Assembly: GCA_016207365.1 (NCBI GenBank) | Contig: JACQPU010000274.1 | Coordinates: 1-5,836, forward strand | Length of the DNA: 5,836 nucleotides | Source: Ignavibacteriales bacterium | GTDB lineage: Bacteria; Bacteroidota; Ignavibacteria; UBA10030 | Reading direction: 5' to 3' | Shown: piece by piece, positions 1 through 5,836 of the stretch | Layout of the letters: every line of letters begins with the position of its first letter | Position numbering within the stretch: position 1 is the stretch's first letter | The notes under the pieces: generated by a model | The model's input: the letters and a program-made list of their open reading frames with translations, nothing else | What the model was told of the DNA's origin: nothing | The model's database searches: none | Program-made: the position numbers and the translations under genes

Positions 1-2
1 GG

Positions 3-1118
3 GCGATGACGTACTACGGCCGCTGGACGTACAAATACGAGATCGCGTCCGAAAAGGGAGCGACGGCGGCAATCATTATTCATGAAACGGGACCCGCGGG
101 TTATCCGTTTGAGGTTGTGTCCGGCAGCTGGAGAGGCGAGAACTTTGACATAAGAACGTCGGGCAAAAACATAAACAGAGTGGCCGTGGAGGCATGGATC
201 ACAACCGATGTGGCGCGGCAACTGCTGGCTGCCGCGGGAAAGGATTTCGACGTTTTGAAGAAGGAGGCGATCCAGCGAACATTCAAGCCGGTTCCCCTCA
301 ATGCAAAGATTACTTTCGATGCCCGCGTTAGCTTAAGGGAAGTCAGATCAAAGAATGTTATCGGCATGCTTGAAGGATCCGATCCGGCCGTACGAAATGA
401 GTATGTGCTCTACTCCGCTCACTGGGACCACCTCGGAAAAGACGCGAGTCGCGAGGGCGACCAGATCTTCAACGGCGCTCTGGACAATGCCTCCGGTATT
501 TCGGGGATGCTTGAGATCGCGGAAGCGTTCAGGAGTCTCCCTTCACCGCCCCGGCGTTCGGTACTCTTTGTGGCGGTAACAGCCGAAGAACAGGGCCTCC
601 TTGGCGCAAGGTACTACGCCGAGAATCCGCTCTATCCTCTTTCCAAGACTCTTGCCAACATTAATATTGACGGCATGAACCAGTGGGGAAGGACTCGCGA
701 TATTGTTGTTATCGGGTCAGGAAATTCGACGCTGGAGGACATTCTGGCAGCCGAGGCCGCGGCTCAGGGAAGGACAATTAAGGATGATCCCGAGCCCGAG
801 AAGGGCTTCTTCTATCGGTCGGACCATTTTGAATTCGCCAAACGCGGAGTACCTGCGCTTTACATAGACTCCGGAACCGAGTACGTCAGCAAACCACCGG
901 AATACGGACAGGAGAGGCGCGAGGAGTTCACCGCCAACGATTATCACAAACCGTCGGATGAGATAAAGCCCGACTGGGACCTTACCGGGGCAGTTGAAGA
1001 TTTTAGATTGCTGTTCAGGACCGGCCACCGAATTGCCACAGACAGAACCTGGCCGGAATGGAAACCTGGCTCAGAATTCAAAGCACGCAGGGAGGAAATG
1101 TTGGAGAAAAGCAAATAG
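3..1118 (+). CDS. M28-family Zn metallopeptidase with PA domain, 5'-truncated by window edge
   Basis: Likely a secreted or periplasmic exopeptidase that removes residues from peptide ends using two zinc ions. The frame is open to the window start, so the ATG at 6 is probably an internal Met. Numbering from that Met gives 370 residues. Residues 1-80 look like the end of a protease-associated (PA) domain (TYYGRWTYKYE, then AAIIIHETGPAGYP). The M28 catalytic domain covers about 100-345. All expected metal ligands are visible: H139 with D141 in AHWDH, D160 in GALDNASG, general base E194 and ligand E195 in TAEEQG, D222 in NIDGMN, and H314 in YHKPSDE. The tail (WPEWKPGSEFKARRE) is typical of this subgroup. 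From memory, relatives are roughly 540-570 residues, so some 190 residues including a signal peptide are probably missing upstream. It is intact at the C-terminus (stop TAG 1116-1118). Substrate specificity cannot be read from sequence. Confidence 0.93.
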   Translation, partial: AMTYYGRWTYKYEIASEKGATAAIIIHETGPAGYPFEVVSGSWRGENFDIRTSGKNINRVAVEAWITTDVARQLLAAAGKDFDVLKKEAIQRTFKPVPLNAKITFDARVSLREVRSKNVIGMLEGSDPAVRNEYVLYSAHWDHLGKDASREGDQIFNGALDNASGISGMLEIAEAFRSLPSPPRRSVLFVAVTAEEQGLLGARYYAENPLYPLSKTLANINIDGMNQWGRTRDIVVIGSGNSTLEDILAAEAAAQGRTIKDDPEPEKGFFYRSDHFEFAKRGVPALYIDSGTEYVSKPPEYGQERREEFTANDYHKPSDEIKPDWDLTGAVEDFRLLFRTGHRIATDRTWPEWKPGSEFKARREEMLEKSK

Positions 1119-1144
1119 TGAACAGTGAAGAGTGAATGGTGAAC
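1117..1144 (+). repeat. Heptameric tandem repeat, four units, consensus RGTGAAN
   Basis: Four consecutive 7-base units are visible: AGTGAAC, AGTGAAG, AGTGAAT, GGTGAAC. Only the last base and one first base vary. The array starts on the final two bases of the M28 stop codon (TAG) and fills most of the 42-base gap before the S15 hydrolase gene. It then decays into AGAGAGTGAGAATG. Short heptameric GTGAA-type arrays are known as dispersed short tandem repeats in cyanobacteria, and similar intergenic arrays recur in other phyla. Its function here is unknown. Its reverse complement reads as a spurious peptide of the HHSLFTVHYLLF type. Confidence 0.75.
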
Positions 1145-1160
1145 AGAGAGTGAGAATGTT

Positions 1161-3023
1161 ATGAGAAAGCTTATCAAACTCTTTCCCCTTTTTCTCCTGG
1201 TTTCAATCCCGATGTTCGGTCAGGACTCGGTGCTGGTCCGAACTCATTACACCAAGCACGAGTACCGTATCGTCATGCGTGACGGCATCGAGTTGTTCAC
1301 GGTGGTGTACGTTCCACGGGATACCACGGAGCTTCATCCGATCATGCTGACCCGGACGCCATATAGCGTCGGTCCATACGGTCCGGACGAGTACTATCGC
1401 CGCCTTTCGAATCTCCAGCGGAAGTATTTTCAGCGGAACTACATCATGGCGTATCAGGATGTTCGCGGACGATTCATGTCGGGCGGCGAATTCGTGAACG
1501 TGCGCGCCTACATTCCAAATAAGAAGAGCAGCCGCGACATTGATGAGACTACCGACACCTATGACACCATCGAATGGCTTATCAAGAACATCCCCGGTAA
1601 TAATGGCCGTGTAGGCGTCAAGGGGATCTCCTACCCGGGATTCTACTCGACCATGGCCACCATCGATGCTCATCCCGCCGTCAAAGCAACCTCTCCACAG
1701 GCGCCTGTTTCCAAGTGGATGGCAGGCGACGATTTTTTCCACAATGGCGCCTTTCTCGTTTCCCACGCATTTGATTTCTATGTTCGTTTTGGCTGGCCTC
1801 GTCCCAAGCCCACGACAACGGATTTTCGGCAGTTCAATCCGGGCACGCCGGATGGCTATCAGTTCTATATGGACCTTGGACTCCTGTCCAATGCCAATAA
1901 ACTTTACATGAAGGACAGTGTCGCATTCTGGAACGACATGATGAAACATGGCAAATGGGATGCCTTCTGGGAAGCAAGGGATGTATTTCCTCACGTGAAG
2001 AACCTGAAACCGGCAACGCTGGTTGTGGGAGGATGGTTTGACGCGGAAAACCTGTACGGCGCCCTGAACCTGTATCAAAACATCGAGCAAAAGAACCGGA
2101 ATAATCAGAACATGCTGGTCATGGGTCCATGGGCACACGGCTGGTGGGCTGCAAATGATGTCGACTCGCTCGGACCGATCAAATTCGGGATGAACCTCTC
2201 GGACTTTTTTGCCGATACCCTTGAGCTTCCGTTCTTTGAGCATTACCTCCGCGAAAAAGAAAGGCCAGAACTTGCCGAGGCAACGGTGTTTGAGACCGGC
2301 TCCAACCGCTGGCATCGACTCGACTCATGGCCTCCGAAAAACGCGCATGTCCGTAACCTCTACCTTCGGGAGAATGGAGCTCTTTCATTCTCCATGCCCG
2401 ATCCCGGCGGAAGTGAATTCGATGAATATCTGAACGATCCGGCCAAACCTGTACCATACACAAATGAAATAACAACGTGGTACAACGCGGCTTTCATGGT
2501 GGAAGACCAGCGATTCGCTTCCCGCAGGCCGGACGTCCTCGTTTATGAAACGGACCCCCTTCAACAAGAGGTCACGATCGCGGGTCCCATGACCGTCGAT
2601 CTCATCGTATCCACCTCAGGTTCAGATTGCGATTGGATTGTCAAACTGATCGATGTGTTCCCTGACGATACACCCGAACCCGCGTCGGTTCCCGGCAAGG
2701 TGAAGTTTGGCGGCTATCAGATGTTGGTCCGCGGCGATGTTCTTCGGGGCAAATTCCGGAACAGCCTTGCCAACCCCGAGTCGTTCATCCCGGACACGCT
2801 TACCAAAGTATCGTTCATCCTTCAGGATGCGTTTCACACCTTCAAGAAGGGACATCGGATCATGGTTCAAATCCAGAGCTCGTGGTTCCCGCTGATCGAT
2901 CGAAACCCAGGCAAGTTTCTGGATATCTACAGCGCCCGAGAATCCGACTATCAAAGAACACGACAGCGTATTTATCGTACGTCTGCCAATCCTTCGTTTC
3001 TCCGGCTGATAATCCTCGAATGA
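1161..3023 (+). CDS. Secreted CocE/NonD (S15) alpha/beta hydrolase, alpha-amino acid ester hydrolase-like
   Basis: A 620-residue serine hydrolase expected to cleave acyl esters or amides, possibly with an alpha-amino acyl group or X-Pro dipeptides. Residues 1-20 form a signal peptide (basic MRKLIK, hydrophobic core, likely cleavage before Q21 in FGQD), so it acts outside the cytoplasm. The catalytic domain covers about 25-365. It includes RTPY (Y68, the oxyanion-type Tyr of CocE), QDVRGRF (99-105), nucleophile S157 in GISYPG, acid D294 in GGWFDAEN and H326 in GPWAHG. Residues from about 395 to the end form the C-terminal jelly-roll domain of the family. The S157-D294-H326 spacing and D191 and E296 resemble alpha-amino acid ester hydrolases, but the third cluster acid is N297. 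The full length matches the family. The ATG at 1161 is chosen because it directly starts the signal peptide; its ribosome-binding site is weak (GAGAG, 1146-1150). A glutaryl acylase-like or X-Pro peptidase specificity is possible. Confidence 0.92.
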   Translation: MRKLIKLFPLFLLVSIPMFGQDSVLVRTHYTKHEYRIVMRDGIELFTVVYVPRDTTELHPIMLTRTPYSVGPYGPDEYYRRLSNLQRKYFQRNYIMAYQDVRGRFMSGGEFVNVRAYIPNKKSSRDIDETTDTYDTIEWLIKNIPGNNGRVGVKGISYPGFYSTMATIDAHPAVKATSPQAPVSKWMAGDDFFHNGAFLVSHAFDFYVRFGWPRPKPTTTDFRQFNPGTPDGYQFYMDLGLLSNANKLYMKDSVAFWNDMMKHGKWDAFWEARDVFPHVKNLKPATLVVGGWFDAENLYGALNLYQNIEQKNRNNQNMLVMGPWAHGWWAANDVDSLGPIKFGMNLSDFFADTLELPFFEHYLREKERPELAEATVFETGSNRWHRLDSWPPKNAHVRNLYLRENGALSFSMPDPGGSEFDEYLNDPAKPVPYTNEITTWYNAAFMVEDQRFASRRPDVLVYETDPLQQEVTIAGPMTVDLIVSTSGSDCDWIVKLIDVFPDDTPEPASVPGKVKFGGYQMLVRGDVLRGKFRNSLANPESFIPDTLTKVSFILQDAFHTFKKGHRIMVQIQSSWFPLIDRNPGKFLDIYSARESDYQRTRQRIYRTSANPSFLRLIILE

Positions 3024-3056
3024 GCGAACGTCTGCGAGAGCAGCTGCCGGTCTGCC

Positions 3057-3605
3057 ATGCTCTCCCCCGCTCCCGATATTAACCTGCGGGTCCTCCTGGA
3101 CCGCGACGCGCCGGACTTGTTCCGACTCATCGAAAAGAACCGTACCTCTCTTCGCACATGGCTCCCATGGCTTGATTCACAGATCTCGGTTGAGAACAGT
3201 CTCGACTTCATTCGTGCAACAAGGACCCAGAATGAACGGAAGGAAGCCCTTACGCTTGCCATCTATCATCGCGGTTTGCTCTGTGGCATCATCAGTGTCC
3301 ATCGCATTGACTGGCCCAATCGCTCATCCATGATCGGGTACTGGCTTTCCGAAGATCAGCGCGGCCACGGAATCATGACGGAATCATGCCGGGCCGTGGT
3401 CAACCACGGATTCAATGTGCTAGGGCTTCACAGAATCGAGATCCGCTGCGCAACGGGTAACAGGAAGAGCCAGGCAATCCCGGAAAGGCTTGGGTTTCAC
3501 AAGGACGCCGTCCTGCGCGATGCCGAATGGCTTTACGATCATTTTGTTGATCTCATTGTCTACTCCATGCTTGCCCCCGAATGGAGAAAACTTCATCCAC
3601 CTTGA
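3057..3605 (+). CDS. GNAT N-acetyltransferase, RimL/YdaF type
   Basis: A 182-residue acetyl-CoA-dependent acetyltransferase, probably cytoplasmic since no signal peptide or membrane segment is visible. The acceptor could be a protein N-terminus, as for RimJ/RimL, or a small amine; the sequence does not decide. The GNAT fold spans nearly the whole chain: beta1 with INLRVLLDRDA (8-18), the TWLPWLD segment (34-40) typical of RimL/YdaF proteins, IGYWLSED (93-100), the pyrophosphate-binding loop QRGHGIMTE (101-109), HRIEIRCATGNRKS (125-138) and the closing IPERLGF (141-147) and EWLYDHFVDLIVYSML (157-172). The ATG at 3057 is the first possible start after the upstream S15 stop in the same frame, with no ATG, GTG or TTG between them. 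No good ribosome-binding site precedes it. It is the only apparently cytoplasmic product in the cluster. It may detoxify or modify an amine product of its neighbours, which is an inference. Confidence 0.9.
   Translation: MLSPAPDINLRVLLDRDAPDLFRLIEKNRTSLRTWLPWLDSQISVENSLDFIRATRTQNERKEALTLAIYHRGLLCGIISVHRIDWPNRSSMIGYWLSEDQRGHGIMTESCRAVVNHGFNVLGLHRIEIRCATGNRKSQAIPERLGFHKDAVLRDAEWLYDHFVDLIVYSMLAPEWRKLHPP
3367..3388 (+). repeat. Perfect 11-base tandem direct repeat inside the GNAT gene
   Basis: ACGGAATCATG occurs twice in immediate succession (3367-3377 and 3378-3388). It lies in the codons for H104 to C111, the acetyl-CoA-binding loop. Eleven is not a multiple of three, so the two copies are read in different frames, yet the encoded loop still matches the family pattern. 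It is therefore not a disruptive recent insertion. Confidence 0.8.
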
Positions 3606-3614
3606 TCATCACAC

Positions 3615-3619
3615 AAGGA
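3615..3619 (+). promoter_or_regulatory. Ribosome-binding site of the amidohydrolase gene
   Basis: AAGGA lies 8 bases before the ATG at 3628. It decides the start: a longer in-frame reading from 3490 would overlap 116 bases of the acetyltransferase gene and place the signal peptide internally. Confidence 0.7.
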
Positions 3620-3627
3620 AATCTGTC

Positions 3628-5262
3628 ATGTACCGGGTCATGATTGTTCTTCTCTTCTTCATTTGTCTTCAGCCAGCCATCGTCCTTTCCCAGGAACGTC
3701 GCACCGTCCTGAAGGCTCCCTCGCAAGCCGAAGGCGAAGGACCATTTCATCGTTTGATTATTCGGGGCGTCACCGTGATTGACGGAACCGGCGCTCCGCC
3801 TGTTGGGCCGATCGACGTGGTTATCGAGAAGAACCGTATTGCGACCGTGCGATTCGTCGGCGTTCCGGGATTTCCCCCCGACTCAGCGCGTCGTCCGAAG
3901 CTCGAGGCCGGGGACAAGGAGCTCAATTGCACAGGGATGTACTTGCTTCCCGGCTTTGTCGATATGCACGGACATGTAGGAGGCGTGGAACAGGGTACAC
4001 CGGCAGAGTATGTCTTCAAGCTTTGGATGGGACACGGAATAACGACTATACGCGATCCCGGCAGCGGGAATGGGCTCGAGTGGATGCTTGAGCACAAACA
4101 GAAAAGTGAGAGGAACGAGATCACTGCTCCGCGCATTAAGGCCTATGTTGGTTACGGCTCAGGACATCGCGGTCCGATCACGACACCGGAACAAGCCCGT
4201 GCCTGGGTCAGAGAGATTCGCTCGAAAGGGGCTGAGGGAATCAAATTCTTCGGTGCCCGTCCGGATATTTTCACCGCTGCACTGGATGAAGCAAAGAAAC
4301 AGGGATTGCGAACAGCATGCCACCACGCCCAACTCGGCGTCGCAAGAATGAACGTGTTACATACGGCGCGGGCCGGACTCACGACAATGGAACACTGGTA
4401 CGGATTGCCGGAAGCGCTCTTTACCGATCGCACCGTTCAGGACTATCCCGTTGAGTACAATTACAGCGACGAGCAACACAGGTTTGCCGAGGCGGGCAGG
4501 CTCTGGAAGCAGGCTGCCCCGCCGGGAAGCCAAAGGTGGAACGCCGTCATGGACGAGTTGCTCGCTCTCGATCTCACCATCAACCCCACTTTCGCGATCT
4601 ATGAAGCCAGCCGCGATCTCATGCGCGAGTACCGCGCGGAATGGCACGACGCTTATACGCTCCCCTCGCTCTGGGAGTACTTCAAGCCGAGCAGAGACGC
4701 CCACGGGTCGTACTGGTTCTATTGGACCACGGAGGATGAGGTTGCATGGAAGGAGAATTACCAGCGGTGGATGCACTTTGTGAACGAATTCAAGAACAGG
4801 GGTGGACGTGTAACGACAGGATCGGATGCAGGGTACATCTACAAGATCTATGGGTTCGGATACATCCGCGAGCTTGAGCTCCTGCGCGAGGCAGGATTCC
4901 ATCCACTCGAGGTCATTCGGTCGGCGACACTCTTCGGCGCCCAGGCCCTTGGAATGGAAAAAGAAATCGGCAGCGTTGAGCCCGGAAAGCTGGCGGATTT
5001 GGTGATTGTCGAAGAAAATCCGCTGGCGAATCTTAAAGTCCTGTACGGTACGGGAGCGCTGAAGCTCAATGAATTAAACGAGCCCATTCGCGTCGGCGGC
5101 GTAAAATACACGATCAAAGACGGCATCGTTTTTGACGCGCGAAGACTCCTGGCCGACGTGCGACGCATCGTCCGCGACGCAAAATCCCAGGGGGGCGGCG
5201 GACTCAATGTACCGGGGACATCGGGCATAGCGACCGAGAGCGAAATCATTCCAAAACCCTAA
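3628..5262 (+). CDS. Secreted amidohydrolase, imidazolonepropionase / Xaa-Pro dipeptidase-like
   Basis: A 544-residue metal-dependent hydrolase likely to cleave an amide, dipeptide or cyclic amide outside the cytoplasm. Residues 1-21 are a signal peptide (MYRVMIVLLFFICLQPAIVL, likely cleavage before Q22). The small beta-domain start is seen in LIIRGVTVIDGTG (43-55), and the TIM-barrel runs from about 105 to 445. Metal-site residues are H114 and H116 in DMHGH, K206 in GIKFF (the expected carboxylated Lys), H233 (or H232) in CHHAQ, H256 in MEHWYG and D400 in TGSDAG. The C-terminal signature GSVEPGKLADLVIVEENPL (448-466) is complete. The barrel carries a long Trp/Tyr-rich segment between H256 and D400, which may shape the substrate pocket. 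After about residue 505 comes an extra tail with a QGGGG run and no recognised domain. The start at 3628 fits both the AAGGA site and the signal peptide. The substrate is unknown. Confidence 0.92.
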   Translation: MYRVMIVLLFFICLQPAIVLSQERRTVLKAPSQAEGEGPFHRLIIRGVTVIDGTGAPPVGPIDVVIEKNRIATVRFVGVPGFPPDSARRPKLEAGDKELNCTGMYLLPGFVDMHGHVGGVEQGTPAEYVFKLWMGHGITTIRDPGSGNGLEWMLEHKQKSERNEITAPRIKAYVGYGSGHRGPITTPEQARAWVREIRSKGAEGIKFFGARPDIFTAALDEAKKQGLRTACHHAQLGVARMNVLHTARAGLTTMEHWYGLPEALFTDRTVQDYPVEYNYSDEQHRFAEAGRLWKQAAPPGSQRWNAVMDELLALDLTINPTFAIYEASRDLMREYRAEWHDAYTLPSLWEYFKPSRDAHGSYWFYWTTEDEVAWKENYQRWMHFVNEFKNRGGRVTTGSDAGYIYKIYGFGYIRELELLREAGFHPLEVIRSATLFGAQALGMEKEIGSVEPGKLADLVIVEENPLANLKVLYGTGALKLNELNEPIRVGGVKYTIKDGIVFDARRLLADVRRIVRDAKSQGGGGLNVPGTSGIATESEIIPKP

Positions 5263-5267
5263 GGAGG
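5261..5267 (+). promoter_or_regulatory. Strong Shine-Dalgarno site of the aminotransferase gene, overlapping upstream stop
   Basis: AAGGAGG shares its first two bases with the amidohydrolase TAA stop (5260-5262) and lies 5 bases before the ATG at 5273. This arrangement suggests translational coupling between the two genes and fixes the start of the downstream gene. Confidence 0.88.
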
Positions 5268-5272
5268 TTATT

Positions 5273-5836
5273 ATGGTACCACGAGTGAATGTATCAGGCC
5301 GACCCATCGACCGGAGAGGTTTTCTCACCGCTGCTGGAAGAGGCGTCGGTCTTGCTGTTCTCACATCGGCAACCGTTGCTTCCCTGCTTGAAGATGTCCA
5401 TGCCGCTGCCCGGAACGTCGCACATCTTACCCCTGAAGAAGCAGCAACGAACGAGGACTTCTGGTTTGAGATCCAGCGTGCATTTACGGTGACGCGTGGA
5501 ATCACAAATCTCAACAACGGCGGCGTCTCTCCTTCCCCGCGCATTGTCACGGAAGCCTTTGTCCGTTATACCTGGCAGCAAGAGGATGCCACGGCCTACA
5601 CGATGTGGCAGATTCTCGAACCACAGTCGGAGACGGTTCGCACCGGCCTCGCCTCGTTGTTCGGTTGCGACCGCGAGGAGATCGCCGTTACGCGCAACGC
5701 GTCAGAATCGCTCGAGATTCTCCTTATGGGAATGGATCTGAAATCCGGTGATGAAATACTTACGACAACGCAGGATTATCCCCGGATGCTGACCACGCTG
5801 AAACAGAGGGAATTGAGAGAAGGGATTACCCTGAGA
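5273..5836 (+). CDS. Tat-targeted class V PLP aminotransferase (isopenicillin-N epimerase-like), 3'-truncated by window edge
   Basis: The reading frame is open from the ATG at 5273 to the window end, giving the first 188 residues. Residues 12-32 form a twin-arginine signal (R14-R15 in DRRGFLTAAG, then a mild hydrophobic stretch). A possible cleavage site lies near VHA-A (42-45). Export by Tat would let a cofactor-bound enzyme fold first, as expected for a PLP protein. The mature part begins like class V aminotransferases: FWFEIQRAF (63-71), ITNLNNGGVSPSP (77-89), then TRNASESLEILL (140-151), the phosphate-binding region, and LKSGDEILTTTQDYP (156-170). The catalytic PLP lysine would lie beyond the window and cannot be checked. 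Relatives include isopenicillin-N epimerases and cysteine desulfurase-like proteins, and many members have no proven substrate. It is probably co-translated with the amidohydrolase. Confidence 0.9.
   Translation, partial: MVPRVNVSGRPIDRRGFLTAAGRGVGLAVLTSATVASLLEDVHAAARNVAHLTPEEAATNEDFWFEIQRAFTVTRGITNLNNGGVSPSPRIVTEAFVRYTWQQEDATAYTMWQILEPQSETVRTGLASLFGCDREEIAVTRNASESLEILLMGMDLKSGDEILTTTQDYPRMLTTLKQRELREGITLR

Noticed and set aside
1117..1160. Possible CRISPR-like array in the first intergenic gap
   Set aside because: The units are 7 bases and contiguous, with no spacers.
1203..2315. 370-residue open frame on the minus strand inside the S15 hydrolase gene
   Set aside because: It is antisense to a gene with an intact catalytic triad and has no recognisable domain or ribosome-binding site. 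It is a codon-bias shadow.
2369..2393. Inverted repeat GGAGAATG / CATTCTCC with a 9-base loop
   Set aside because: It lies in the middle of the S15 coding region with no following T-run, so it is not a terminator. It is probably chance.
2781..2820. TCGTTCATCC repeated twice, 30 bases apart
   Set aside because: Both copies are coding in the same frame (SFI within ESFIPD and VSFILQ). This is a short coincidental match in a beta-strand region.
3020..3082. 20-codon mini-ORF whose ATG overlaps the S15 stop (ATGA) and which ends inside the GNAT gene
   Set aside because: No ribosome-binding site or recognisable peptide is visible. It could help ribosomes reinitiate, but nothing supports it as a gene.
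3490..3627. Longer N-terminus for the amidohydrolase starting at ATG 3490
   Set aside because: It would overlap the acetyltransferase by 116 bases, bury the signal peptide and ignore the AAGGA site before 3628.
4357..4902. 181-residue open frame on the minus strand within the amidohydrolase gene
   Set aside because: It is antisense to a conserved barrel domain with no family motif, so it is a shadow of the real gene.

Overview
This window holds five genes, all on the + strand, packed end to end with gaps of only 42, 33, 22 and 10 bases. The first (M28 peptidase) is cut at its 5' end by the window edge and the last (class V aminotransferase) at its 3' end. No RNA gene, CRISPR array, insertion sequence or convincing promoter or terminator was seen. 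No stretch over 300 bases lacks a gene. The layout looks like one operon, or part of one.

Order: (1) a Zn-dependent M28 aminopeptidase/carboxypeptidase-type enzyme with the end of a PA domain; (2) a secreted S15/CocE-type alpha/beta hydrolase resembling alpha-amino acid ester hydrolases; (3) a small RimL/YdaF-type GNAT acetyltransferase; (4) a secreted metal-dependent amidohydrolase of the imidazolonepropionase/Xaa-Pro dipeptidase-like type; (5) a Tat-targeted class V PLP aminotransferase of the isopenicillin-N-epimerase/cysteine-desulfurase-like type. Genes 2, 4 and 5 carry visible export signals, and the M28 protein probably had one in its missing N-terminus. Only the acetyltransferase looks cytoplasmic. 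The simplest reading is an extracytoplasmic set for hydrolysing peptides or aminoacyl amides/esters, with the aminotransferase acting on products. This joint role is inferred from families and gene order and is not shown directly.

Organism: GC is moderate (mid-50s percent by eye). The signal peptide of gene 2 ends in FGQD, a Gln just after the likely cleavage site, as is common in Bacteroidota and relatives. A heptameric GTGAA-type repeat lies between genes 1 and 2. The families are typical of free-living heterotrophs of the FCB group (Bacteroidota, Ignavibacteriota, Gemmatimonadota) or Acidobacteriota. The strong AAGGAGG ribosome-binding site before gene 5 is atypical of classical Bacteroidetes, so the assignment stays at superphylum level.

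Most notable: the 7-base tandem repeat at 1117-1144, the near-complete but altered acid cluster beside the S15 active site, the Tat-exported PLP enzyme, and a perfect out-of-frame 11-base tandem duplication in the acetyl-CoA loop of the GNAT gene. I found no clear evidence of a wholly new system.
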